NCBI RefSeq assembly: GCF_001617365.1 | Contig: NZ_LVJR01000016.1 | Location: forward strand, 18,311-82,310 | From: Rhodanobacter sp. FW104-R8 | GTDB lineage: Bacteria > Pseudomonadota > Gammaproteobacteria > Xanthomonadales > Rhodanobacteraceae | Direction of reading: 5' to 3' | DNA length: 64,000 nt | Shown here: piece by piece, positions 16,701-25,036 of the stretch | Numbering within the stretch: the first letter of the stretch is position 1 | How the letters are laid out: every line of letters begins with the position of its first letter | Program-made: the position numbers and the translations under genes | The notes under the pieces: generated by a model | Told to the model about the DNA's origin: nothing | The model's input: only the letters and a program-made list of their open reading frames with translations | Databases searched by the model: none

Positions 16701-17969
16701 CTATTTCGTAGCGAGCCGGATCGCCGCCGGGGTAGCGGCGCAGACACGATCGGTTTCGCGCTTGAAGAGGAACAGGGTGACCAGGATCAGCGTCATCGGC
16801 AGCAGCGAGAAATAGAACGCGTGGATGCCGTCGAAGCTGGCGAACACCCGCGCCGTGATGTACGAGCCCAGCGTGCCGCCGAGCGCGGAGAACACCACGA
16901 TCAGCCCGGTCATCGCCGCGTGCATCGGCTTGGGCAGCGAGCTCAGCGCCACCGAGTTGATCACCGGGTAGATCGGCGCCATCAGCAGGCCGAGCAGCGG
17001 GATCAGGTACGCCGCGAGCGGCGCGTCGAACCAGCCGACGTCTGGCCGCGCCACCACGCCGCGCGCCAGCGGCAACACCGCGACCACCAGCACGCCCATG
17101 CCGAGCACGCACGCGTTGAGCAGCGCGTACCAGCGCACCCGCTTGAGCACGAAGCCGGCGCCGATGCGGCCGAGCGCGGTCATCCCGGCGAGGATGCTGG
17201 CGAACTGGATGCTCATCGCGTTCGGCAGCTTCAGGATCTCGTTGTTGAAGGTGGGCAGCCAGGTGCCGAAGCTCTGCTCGATCAGCACGTACAGGAAGGC
17301 GGAGGCGAGGAACACGTAGACCAGCGGGCGCACGAACAGGCGCAGCATCTCCATGACCGCGCCGGTGAACGAATTGTTGTGTCCCTGCGCGTGGGCGGCG
17401 CTTTCGTCCATCCGGCTGGCGGCCAGCAGCGCGATCGTCAGCGCGCAGGCGCCGGCGAGCAGCCAGTACACGTTGAACCACACCGGGTCGCCCGGGCTCG
17501 CCGGGTCGATGTAGGCGCTGAAGATCCAGTTCCCGGCGAGCACGCCGACCATGAACAGGCCTTCGATGGTGTTGGTCAGCCGCGAGTGCGCGGTCTTGTC
17601 GGCGGTGAGCAGGCCGATCGAGGAATACACGCCGACCTTGGCCAGCGCAAACGAGAACCCCACGCAGGCGAACAGCAGCCGCGTGGCCAGGAAGCTGGGG
17701 TACAGCGGCATCAGCATGCAGGCGCCGCCGACGATGGCCAGCGCCAGCATCATCGAGCGCCGGTAGCCGAACAGCGGCAGGAACGAGGCGACCAGGAACG
17801 AGGTGAACGCGATCGTCAGGTCCTTGTAGCGCTCCAGCGCGCTGGCCGTGGGCTTGTCGATGCCGAACGTGGCGATCGACTGCAGGATCACCGTGCCGAC
17901 GCTGTTGAGCAGGATCGCGAAGATCATGTAGATCAGCGCCAGCGCGAGGATCATGCGGATTCGGTTCAT
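16701..17969 (-). CDS. MFS sugar transporter of the alpha-glucoside cassette
   Basis: The 422-residue protein has about 12 hydrophobic helices and belongs to the major facilitator superfamily, resembling FucP/NarK-like symporters. Charged loops follow helices 2 and 8, as in the family (FGYRRSMM and LKRVRWYALL). The start at 17969 is preceded by GGGGGTG with good spacing; longer in-frame starts lack a site. It follows the TonB receptor by 101 bases, a gap that holds a hairpin. It probably carries the disaccharide admitted by the receptor across the inner membrane to the GH65 phosphorylase, which is cytoplasmic because it has no signal peptide. The substrate is inferred from context only. Confidence 0.85.
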   Translation of the reverse strand: MNRIRMILALALIYMIFAILLNSVGTVILQSIATFGIDKPTASALERYKDLTIAFTSFLVASFLPLFGYRRSMMLALAIVGGACMLMPLYPSFLATRLLFACVGFSFALAKVGVYSSIGLLTADKTAHSRLTNTIEGLFMVGVLAGNWIFSAYIDPASPGDPVWFNVYWLLAGACALTIALLAASRMDESAAHAQGHNNSFTGAVMEMLRLFVRPLVYVFLASAFLYVLIEQSFGTWLPTFNNEILKLPNAMSIQFASILAGMTALGRIGAGFVLKRVRWYALLNACVLGMGVLVVAVLPLARGVVARPDVGWFDAPLAAYLIPLLGLLMAPIYPVINSVALSSLPKPMHAAMTGLIVVFSALGGTLGSYITARVFASFDGIHAFYFSLLPMTLILVTLFLFKRETDRVCAATPAAIRLATK

Positions 17970-18014
17970 GTCACCCCCGGCGCCGCAGCGCATGAAGTTT
18001 CGGAAAAAGCGCGA

Positions 18015-18044
18015 TCCGGGTCGCTCTTGGGGGTACGACCCGGA
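18015..18044 (-). terminator. Intercistronic hairpin between TonB receptor and permease
   Basis: TCCGGGTCG pairs with CGACCCGGA (9 bp) around a 12-base loop, 27 bases past the receptor stop and 46 bases before the permease start. With no U-tract it more likely stabilises the upstream mRNA or lowers permease expression than fully stops transcription. Confidence 0.4.
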
Positions 18045-18070
18045 CCGCGCGCCCTGCAACAAGCCCAGGC

Positions 18071-20614
18071 TCAGAACAGGTACTTCACCGTCACGTTGAC
18101 CTCGCGGCCTTCCATCGGGCGGGCGAGGATCACGCCATCAGTGCCGGCGGCGGAGCCGAAGATGCGCGAGTTGCTCTCGGTCAGGCCCAGTTCGTTGGTC
18201 ATGTTGGTGCCCTGCAGGCGGATCTGCCAGCTCTTTTCCACGTTGGCGACGATGCCGAAGTCCCAGGTGTCGTAGCTGCCGAGCTGCTGCAGGCCGGACT
18301 GGTCCTGGGTGTGCGGGCCGACGTGGGTGTAGGTCACGAAGGCGGTGATATCGCCCCAGGCGAACGGCAGGCGGTAGCTCGGCGTGAGCATGTAGCGCAC
18401 CTTCGGCTGGCGCTGCAGTTGCTTGCCGTTGATGCCGATGCATTGGGTGGAGCCGCTGGCGAGGTCGGTGTACAGGAAACAGGAGTTGTTGTGCGAGTAG
18501 TGGCCGTCGAGGTAGTTGGCGACCACCTGCACCTTGAAGTTCTCGAACGGCGTGACCGCGCCGGCGAGGTTCACGCCCTTGGAGTCGGAGCCGTACAGCG
18601 CCTGCGCGCCGACCGGCACGCCCTGGTTGTTGGTGGGCTGGTAGGTCAGGCCGTTGAACTGGCGGTGGTACACGCTGATGTCGGCATAGAGCAGGTCGGA
18701 CTGGTACTTGAAGCCGCCCTCGAAGTTCTGCACCTTCTCCAGCGGCGGGGTATTGCCGGTGGTGTTGCCGCGCAGCGCGTTGTCGAAGTCGCCGAAGTGC
18801 GCGCCGCGGTTGGCGCGGACGTAGACGCTCATGTTGTCGGCCAGCTCGTAGTTCACGCCGACGGTCCACGACGGGTGGGTCTTGTCATAGCGGGTCTGCG
18901 CGTAGGTGCCGTTGCACACCGGCACGCTGTTGTCGTACAGCGTGTTCGGGTTGCCGTCAAGGTTGACGTTGGTGAGGTTGCAGACGTTGTTGGTGGCGTT
19001 TTCGTTCTCGATGCGGCCGGACACGTCGATCAACCACTTGCCGATGCGCCACACGTCGGACAGGTAGAACGCCTTGTTGGTGGCGTCGCCGTGCTGGGCG
19101 ATGTTGTAGCCGCCGTAGTCGAGGAAGCCCTGGCCGTCGGTGAGGTACTTGGTCTGGCCGTTGTCAACGTAGCTGACCCGGATCGGCTGCGCGTTGGGCG
19201 TGTTGGTCATCAGCATCTGGTTGCCCAGTGCCCACTTGTCGTCCATGGTGTAGTGGGCCACGTAGAGGCCGCCGGTGAGCGTGTTGCCCTCGAACAGCTC
19301 CTTGCTCAGGCGGAAGTCGTTGCTCATGTTCTTCAGGTGCTTGTGGATGTACCACCAGCCCTGATAGATCACGCTCTGGTTCGGGTCGACCGCGCCGCCG
19401 CCGTTCACGTAGCTGGCGGTGGCCGAGCCGGCGGGCAGGTTGAAGGCGCCCATGCTCGCGGTATCGGTGTACAGCATGTCGTTCATGCGGCCGGGGTTGT
19501 TGCCCGAGAACAGCGCGTTGGTGTCGACGTCGCCGCCGTCGAGCAGGAACTTGTCCGACAGGTTCCAGCCGTTGCCCAGGTCGTAGTCGAAGTTGCCGCC
19601 GAAGAAGCTGAACTTGGTGCCGCGGCCGTTGGCCAGGTTGGCGTCGGTGCCGCCGCCGGGGTAGCCGGGCAGGTGCACGTGCTGGATCGCCTTGCTGTAG
19701 TAGGTGTCGGTCAGCGGGTCGAAGCCGGGGTAGGCGCTGAACTGGTCGGTGCCGTGCTGGAGCAGAGGGATCGGCGTGATGAACTGGTTGCGGTCGTTGA
19801 GCTGGCGCGCGTACAGGGTCATGCTGCCGTTGTCGCTGTCGTGGCTCAGCGTGGCGGTGAGCTGGCCGCCCTTGTCCGCGGCGAACTGCGGGTCGCGCAC
19901 GCCGTCGGAAGTGCGCCAGAAGCCGCCGACGCTGCCGTACCAGTTCTTGGCGATCGGGAAGCCGAAGAAGCCGTCGACGCGGCGCAGGTTCTCGCTGCCG
20001 TAGGTGACGCCGACGCTGCCGCCGGGCACGTCGGTGCCGGTCTTGAGCATGAAGTTCGCGGTGGCGCCGATCTGGCCGTCGCCGAACACCACCGACGGGC
20101 CGCCCTGCAGGATCTCCACGCGCTCGACGGTATCGTCGAGGCGGAAGATCGAGGTGGTTTCGAAGAACGACAGCGTGGGCATGCCGTACAGCGGCGAGCC
20201 CATCAGCTGGGTGGAGAAATAGGGAGCGTCGCCGCCGCCCGGAAAGCCGGCGATCTCGATGTTGGCGCCGGTCTGGCCGCCGGTGGATTCCGGCCACATG
20301 CCGGGCGAGATCTTCAGCAGGTCCGCCGTGCTCTTCGGGTTGGCCATCTTGATCTGCTCGGCCGAGGCGGCGGTGACCGAGTAGCTGGTGTCGATCTTCT
20401 TCAGGCCGCCGGTGGCGGTGTTGCCGGTTACCACCACCTGCTCGAGGTTTTTGGCCTGGCCGACATCGGCCTTCTTCTGCTGGGCCGTGCTCTTCCTCGC
20501 CGGCGCCTGGGTGCCCTGCGCCGGCGTGGTGTCCTGGGCCATGGCCGTGCCGCAGAACAGGATGGCGGCTATCGCCACCGGAAGACTCAGTCTGGACAGC
20601 TGCTTGCTCTTCAT
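18071..20614 (-). CDS. TonB-dependent outer-membrane receptor, alpha-glucoside cassette
   Basis: The 847-residue protein has a signal peptide ending AMA, a Gln-rich linker, a TonB-box-like region near EQVVVTGN, a plug domain (about 70-200) with ERVEILQGGPSVVFGDGQIGATANF, and a 22-strand-type barrel ending in a terminal Phe (VTVKYLF), the outer-membrane assembly signal. It takes ligands into the periplasm using TonB energy. Lying between a GH65 phosphorylase and a sugar permease, it probably imports a maltose- or trehalose-like oligosaccharide. The start has GGGGAGTG upstream. Its gene begins 76 bases after the GH65 stop, so they are likely cotranscribed from the palindromic operator. Confidence 0.9.
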   Translation of the reverse strand: MKSKQLSRLSLPVAIAAILFCGTAMAQDTTPAQGTQAPARKSTAQQKKADVGQAKNLEQVVVTGNTATGGLKKIDTSYSVTAASAEQIKMANPKSTADLLKISPGMWPESTGGQTGANIEIAGFPGGGDAPYFSTQLMGSPLYGMPTLSFFETTSIFRLDDTVERVEILQGGPSVVFGDGQIGATANFMLKTGTDVPGGSVGVTYGSENLRRVDGFFGFPIAKNWYGSVGGFWRTSDGVRDPQFAADKGGQLTATLSHDSDNGSMTLYARQLNDRNQFITPIPLLQHGTDQFSAYPGFDPLTDTYYSKAIQHVHLPGYPGGGTDANLANGRGTKFSFFGGNFDYDLGNGWNLSDKFLLDGGDVDTNALFSGNNPGRMNDMLYTDTASMGAFNLPAGSATASYVNGGGAVDPNQSVIYQGWWYIHKHLKNMSNDFRLSKELFEGNTLTGGLYVAHYTMDDKWALGNQMLMTNTPNAQPIRVSYVDNGQTKYLTDGQGFLDYGGYNIAQHGDATNKAFYLSDVWRIGKWLIDVSGRIENENATNNVCNLTNVNLDGNPNTLYDNSVPVCNGTYAQTRYDKTHPSWTVGVNYELADNMSVYVRANRGAHFGDFDNALRGNTTGNTPPLEKVQNFEGGFKYQSDLLYADISVYHRQFNGLTYQPTNNQGVPVGAQALYGSDSKGVNLAGAVTPFENFKVQVVANYLDGHYSHNNSCFLYTDLASGSTQCIGINGKQLQRQPKVRYMLTPSYRLPFAWGDITAFVTYTHVGPHTQDQSGLQQLGSYDTWDFGIVANVEKSWQIRLQGTNMTNELGLTESNSRIFGSAAGTDGVILARPMEGREVNVTVKYLF

Positions 20615-20690
20615 TTACGTCACTCCCCACCAATAGTTGGATTGGATTATTTTCGCCGCGAAGCCCATGCCGGCCGCGCGGAATGGCCGC

Positions 20691-23600
20691 TCATGCAATG
20701 AAACGGCTGATGTCGAACGCGGCAATGTCCGGCAACAGCACATCCGCTTTGTCCAGCTCCTGGGCGCGGCCGATGCCGACCGCCGCCATGCCCGCCGCGT
20801 GCAGCGCGGCGATGCCCGCCGCGGCGTCTTCCACGCCGAGGCATTCCTCCGGGGCCACGCCCAGCCCGCTCGCCGCCGCCAGGAAGATTTCCGGGTCGGG
20901 CTTGGAGCGGGCGATGCGGCCGGCATCGACCGCGTAGTCGAACAGCGCGGCGATGCCCAGCCGGTCGAGCAGCTGCGGCGCGTTGCGGCTGGCCGAGGCC
21001 AGCGCGGTCTTCAGCCCGGCGCGGCGCACGGACTCCACCGCGGCGCGCGCGCCGGGCAGCAGGTCCTGCGGGCCGAGGCGCCCGATCAGTTCGACGTAGT
21101 AGCTGTTCTTGCGCGCGGCGAGCGCTACCTTCTCCGCTTCGCTGTAGGAGCGCGGCGCGCGCTCCAGCAGGATGTCCAGCGAACCGCGGCGGTCCACGCC
21201 CTTCATGCGCCCGGCGGTGGCCTCGTCGAGCGGCGCGCCGATCTCGTCGGCCAGCTGCTGCCACGCCGCGCGATGCAGCACGGCGGTGTCGGCGAGCACG
21301 CCGTCGAGATCGAACACCACTGCCTTCAACGGCGTCGGCGCGACGACGCCCGCGCAGGGCAGGCGCAGCGGCTGGCCGGCATGCAGGCGTTGCGGCAGGC
21401 CGTCGTGCAGGAAGGTGAGCGCGCTGCCTTCGGTAAGCGTGTACTGCACGCCGTCGCCGTCGACCTCCACGCGCAGGTGCGCGTCGCGCCAGCGCAGGCC
21501 GAAGCGGTAGCTGCGCCATGCCGCCGGCAGCCGCGGCGCCAGCGCGGGCAGGCCATCGTGCACGCGCAGGCCGCCGTAGCCCCAGGTCAGCGCCAGCCAG
21601 CTGCCGGCCATCGCCGCCATGTGCAGGCCGTGCGCCGCGTTGCCGTGCAGGTCGTCCAGGTCGACCCGCAAGGTGTCGAGGAAATAGCGATGCGCCTTGT
21701 CGGCGTAGCCCACCTCGGCCGCGATCACCGCGAAGGTGGAGGCGGACAGGGTGGAGTCGTGCACGGTGATGGCTTCGTAGTAGTCGAAGTTGCGCCGCTT
21801 GGCGGCCACGTCCACCTGCTCGCCGGCCAGCATCAGGGCGAGCAGCGCGTCGGCCTGCTTGCAGACCTGGTGGCGGTAGATGCCCAGCGGATGCATGCGC
21901 AGCAGCAGCGGGCGCTTGTCCGGCGTGGTGGCGAGCGCGGCGGGCAGCCGCGGCTTGTCGAGGAAGCCGTCGTCCTGCGGGAAGATGCCCAGCGCGGCGT
22001 CCACCGGCAGGTGCATCGCCTGGGCCGCGGCCAGCCACTGCGTCGGTTCGTCGGCCTGCAGGCCGATCCGTGCGGCCAGCGCGGCGTAGTCGGCCGGGTG
22101 GCTCAGCGCCATCCATTCGGCGGTGGCCGCCGCGTCGCGCAGGTGCCGCTGCGCCATGCGGTTGGTGTAGTGGTTGTTGTCGACCAGGGCGGAGTACTCG
22201 TCCGGGCCGGTGACCTCGTGGATGCAGAACGCGCCGCCGCGGCGCGGATTGAAATGGCCGATCTCCAGCCAGATGCGCGCGGTCTCGAAGATCATCTCGG
22301 CGCCGCATTCGAGCAGGAACGCCTGGTCGCCGCTGGCGTCGACGTAGAGGCGGACCGCCCAGGCCACCGCGGCGTTGATGTGGTATTGCGCCGAGCCGCC
22401 GGGGAAGTACGCGGAGCATTCGTCGCCGCTGATCGTGCGCCAGGCGTACAGCGCGCCGCGCAGATGATTGAGTTCACGCGCATGCCGGCGCGCATGGCCC
22501 AGCGTGCGGTGGCGGTACGCCAGCATGGCGCGCGCCAGTTCCGGGGCCAGGGTGACCAGCGCCGGCAGCATGAAGGCTTCGGCGTCCCAGAAGTAGTGGC
22601 CTTCGTAGCCCTCGCCGGTGAGTCCCTTGGCGGCGGTGCTGCTGTGGCCGTCGCGGCCGCTGGACTGGAACAGGTGGAACAGGTTGAGGCGCAGCGCCCG
22701 CTCGGTCGCCGGGTCGCCCGCGATGGCCAGGTCGGCCTGCGCCCAGAATCCGGCCAGCACCCGCGCCTGCCGTTCGAGCAGGGCCGGGTAGCCGAGTGCG
22801 ATCGCCGCGGCGAGCGTGGCCTCGGCCCGGGCCGGCAGGGTGTCGGCGGAATCCGTGGCGAATGGCGCGGTGAAGGCGTAGGCGACGTACTTGTCCAGGC
22901 CCACGCTCTGGCCCGGCGCCAGCGTGCCGGCATAGGCCTGCATCACGCCATCCGTGGTCCGGCCGGCGTTGCGGAAGACGAGGCCGGCGGCCTGTTCGTG
23001 GCGCTGCACGCAGGCCAGCCGGATGCCGCTGTGGGTGGTCTGCTGGCCGACCCAGGCCGAGGCCTCGTTCGCCTGCGCGGCCCAGGTGGTGAGGCCGCCC
23101 GCGAGGCGGCTGCCGATGCGCGGGTCATCGCCCTGCCCGACGGCCTCGCGCCCGCAGCCGATCGACGACTCCAGCGTGACCGGGCCGCGGTAGTCGATCG
23201 AACGCACGCGGTAGCGGATCGCCAGCAGCCCGGCCTCCGCCAGGCTGACGAGGCGTTCGGCCTCGATCTCCAGCGTGGCGCCTTGCGGCGAGCGCCAGCG
23301 CAGCCGCCGCCGGTAGCAGCCGTGGCGCAGGTCGAGGATGCGCTCGAACTGCAGCCACTCGCCCTGGTCCAGCCGCACCGGCGTGTCGCCCAGGCGCAGC
23401 CGAATGTGCGTGGCGTCGGCGACCGGGATGCGCGTGTCGGTATGGCTGGCGAAACCGGGAAAGCGCTCGTGGTACTCGATCGGGGTGCGTTCCCATACTC
23501 CGGACAGCAGGGTGGCCTGGCTGGCGCTGTCGGCTTCCTCCAGGTTGCCGCGCACGCCGAGCGTGCCGTTGGCGAGGGCGAACAGGCTCTCGTCCCGGGC

Positions 23601-23711
23601 GAAGCCGGCCGGGTCGGTGCCATGGCGGACCAGCAGCCACGGATCGTCCACGGCCTGCCTCTCGGGCGGCCGGGCATCGAGGCCCGCTGCTGCCGTCATC
23701 TGGTGTTCCAC
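20691..23711 (-). CDS. GH65 disaccharide phosphorylase fused to beta-phosphoglucomutase
   Basis: The protein has about 1006 residues. Residues 1-790 form a GH65 enzyme with the (alpha/alpha)6-barrel signatures YEGHYFWDAEAFMLP and HEVTGPDEYS, where Glu505 is the expected general acid. Residues about 793-1006 form a HAD-fold beta-phosphoglucomutase starting VVFDLDGVLADT, with the motif SKPDPEIF and a late VEDAAAGI. GH65 phosphorylases cleave maltose, trehalose or kojibiose with phosphate to glucose and beta-glucose 1-phosphate, and the mutase makes glucose 6-phosphate. Fusion channels the intermediate. GTG 23711 is preferred because GGGGAG lies 7 bases upstream; ATG 23738 and ATG 23699 are in frame. 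No signal peptide, so cytoplasmic. Confidence 0.9.
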   Translation of the reverse strand: MEHQMTAAAGLDARPPERQAVDDPWLLVRHGTDPAGFARDESLFALANGTLGVRGNLEEADSASQATLLSGVWERTPIEYHERFPGFASHTDTRIPVADATHIRLRLGDTPVRLDQGEWLQFERILDLRHGCYRRRLRWRSPQGATLEIEAERLVSLAEAGLLAIRYRVRSIDYRGPVTLESSIGCGREAVGQGDDPRIGSRLAGGLTTWAAQANEASAWVGQQTTHSGIRLACVQRHEQAAGLVFRNAGRTTDGVMQAYAGTLAPGQSVGLDKYVAYAFTAPFATDSADTLPARAEATLAAAIALGYPALLERQARVLAGFWAQADLAIAGDPATERALRLNLFHLFQSSGRDGHSSTAAKGLTGEGYEGHYFWDAEAFMLPALVTLAPELARAMLAYRHRTLGHARRHARELNHLRGALYAWRTISGDECSAYFPGGSAQYHINAAVAWAVRLYVDASGDQAFLLECGAEMIFETARIWLEIGHFNPRRGGAFCIHEVTGPDEYSALVDNNHYTNRMAQRHLRDAAATAEWMALSHPADYAALAARIGLQADEPTQWLAAAQAMHLPVDAALGIFPQDDGFLDKPRLPAALATTPDKRPLLLRMHPLGIYRHQVCKQADALLALMLAGEQVDVAAKRRNFDYYEAITVHDSTLSASTFAVIAAEVGYADKAHRYFLDTLRVDLDDLHGNAAHGLHMAAMAGSWLALTWGYGGLRVHDGLPALAPRLPAAWRSYRFGLRWRDAHLRVEVDGDGVQYTLTEGSALTFLHDGLPQRLHAGQPLRLPCAGVVAPTPLKAVVFDLDGVLADTAVLHRAAWQQLADEIGAPLDEATAGRMKGVDRRGSLDILLERAPRSYSEAEKVALAARKNSYYVELIGRLGPQDLLPGARAAVESVRRAGLKTALASASRNAPQLLDRLGIAALFDYAVDAGRIARSKPDPEIFLAAASGLGVAPEECLGVEDAAAGIAALHAAGMAAVGIGRAQELDKADVLLPDIAAFDISRFIA

Positions 23712-24024
23712 GATAAATCTCCCCGATTCGCATGGCATGGGCCGTCCCGCACCAGGCTGGCGGGGAGCTTGGCATCAAATGTTATCGGTATCAAGATACC
23801 GATAACATTTGATGCGGCAGACTTGTCCAAACCGTTCCGGGGCGAGGGAGAAGGGCCATGGGTGCGTGCTTTCCGCTTGCCTCGGCGCGCTGCCGGCGCG
23901 CGCGCGGGGCGAGGTTGCATCGGCAAGGCGAATGTCGACACACTGCGGGCGCCGGTGCCGGCCATTGCCGTAGCCCGGCGGCGCCACGTCACCGGATCGG
24001 CCAGACCAACAGGGAATCGGATAG
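23712..24024. other. Divergent control region of the alpha-glucoside cassette
   Basis: The 313 bases between the GH65 fusion and the LacI regulator hold the 44-bp palindrome at 23772-23815 and no convincing gene. AT content rises sharply around the palindrome against the GC-rich surroundings, as expected for a promoter. No clear separate promoter for the regulator could be picked out. Confidence 0.6.
23772..23815. promoter_or_regulatory. 44-bp perfect palindrome, probable LacI-family double operator
   Basis: Two 21-bp arms are exact reverse complements around a central AA. Each arm contains the same 12-base CG-centred half-palindrome, GTTATCGGTATC, in opposite orientation, so the element looks like two inverted LacI-type operators back to back. 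It lies 61 bases from the GH65 start and about 210 bases from the divergent LacI gene, which is the obvious candidate to bind it. Confidence 0.75.
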
Positions 24025-25029
24025 TTGAGCAAGAAGGGCACGCGCAGGCACGCGTCGGGCGGCCCGACCATGGCCGACCTGGCGCAACTGGCCGGGGTTT
24101 CCAAGATCACCGTCTCGCGGGCGCTGGGCGACAGCCCGCTGGTCAATCCGGAAACCCGCGAGCGGATCCAGGCGCTGGCGTGCGAGCACGGCTACAAGCT
24201 CAACATCAGCGCGCGCAACCTGCGCCTGCGCCGCAGCCATACCGTGGCGGTGATCGTGGAGATGAAGCCGTCCACCGACCGCACCATGTTCGATCCGTAC
24301 CCGCTGGTGCTGCTGGGCGGCATCTCGCAGGAACTGACCGCGGCCGGCTACAGCGTGCTGCTGACCACCCGCCAGGGCGCCAGCGCGGCGGCGGTGCAGG
24401 CCGCCGACGGGCTGATCCTGCTGGGCCAGGGTGCGCACCAGGACGCGGTGCGCCGGTTCGACAAGCTGAACCTGCCGATGGTGGTATGGGGCGCGCAGTC
24501 GGCCAGCGACACGCATGTGGTGGTGGGCAGCGACAATCGCCTCGGCGGCGCGGTGGTGGCACGGCATTTCATCGCGCTTGGCCGGCGCCGCCCGGTGTTC
24601 ATCGGCAATCCCAGCCACCCGGAGATCTTCGAGCGCTTGAACGGCTTCATCGACGCGCTGGCGGTGCGCGGGATCAAGCCGCTGCTGATGCGGCGCGACG
24701 AGTTCACCATGGACTCGGGCATGGACGCGGTGCGCTCCCTGAATGAGCGCAAGGTCGGCTTCGACGCGATCTTCGCCTGCAACGACCTGCTGGCGATGGG
24801 CGCGATCCGCGCCACGCTGGACCTGGGGCGCTCGGTGCCGGCCGACGTGTCGGTGGTGGGTTACGACGACATGCCGCTCGGCGCCAGCTTCCTGCCGCCG
24901 CTGAGTTCGGTGCGGCAGGACTGGCAGGAAGGCGGCATGCTGCTGGCGCGCAAGGTACTGGCGCTGATCGAGGGCGAACCGGCCAGCTCGGAATCCCTGC
25001 CGGTCAGCCTGATCTTGCGTTCGACCTGA
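24025..25029 (+). CDS. LacI-family regulator of the alpha-glucoside cassette
   Basis: The 334-residue protein has a LacI helix-turn-helix near residues 16-35 (TMADLAQLAGVSKITVSRAL), a hinge helix (RNLRLRRSHTVAVIV) and a sugar-sensing domain with the typical ACNDLLAMGAI and VSVVGYDDMPLG motifs. It differs clearly from the mannoside regulator. TTG 24025 gives a short basic leader and has AGGGA upstream; ATG 24070 would remove residues up to the HTH. Divergent from the GH65 operon and flanking the 44-bp palindrome, it is predicted to repress that operon until sugar is present. Its stop lies 7 bases from the convergent pilS stop, marking a tight cassette boundary. Confidence 0.88.
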   Translation: MSKKGTRRHASGGPTMADLAQLAGVSKITVSRALGDSPLVNPETRERIQALACEHGYKLNISARNLRLRRSHTVAVIVEMKPSTDRTMFDPYPLVLLGGISQELTAAGYSVLLTTRQGASAAAVQAADGLILLGQGAHQDAVRRFDKLNLPMVVWGAQSASDTHVVVGSDNRLGGAVVARHFIALGRRRPVFIGNPSHPEIFERLNGFIDALAVRGIKPLLMRRDEFTMDSGMDAVRSLNERKVGFDAIFACNDLLAMGAIRATLDLGRSVPADVSVVGYDDMPLGASFLPPLSSVRQDWQEGGMLLARKVLALIEGEPASSESLPVSLILRST

Positions 25030-25036
25030 GGGCGGC

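Noticed and set aside
18311..20701. A plus-strand open frame of 796 codons opposite the TonB receptor
   Set aside because: It is the antisense shadow of a receptor with signal peptide, plug and terminal Phe; its composition is Val/Ala/Gly/Arg-rich without motifs.
20637..24746. A plus-strand open frame of 1369 codons
   Set aside because: It is antisense to the GH65-mutase fusion and enters the LacI gene out of frame. It has no recognisable motif, while the opposing frame has intact enzyme signatures.
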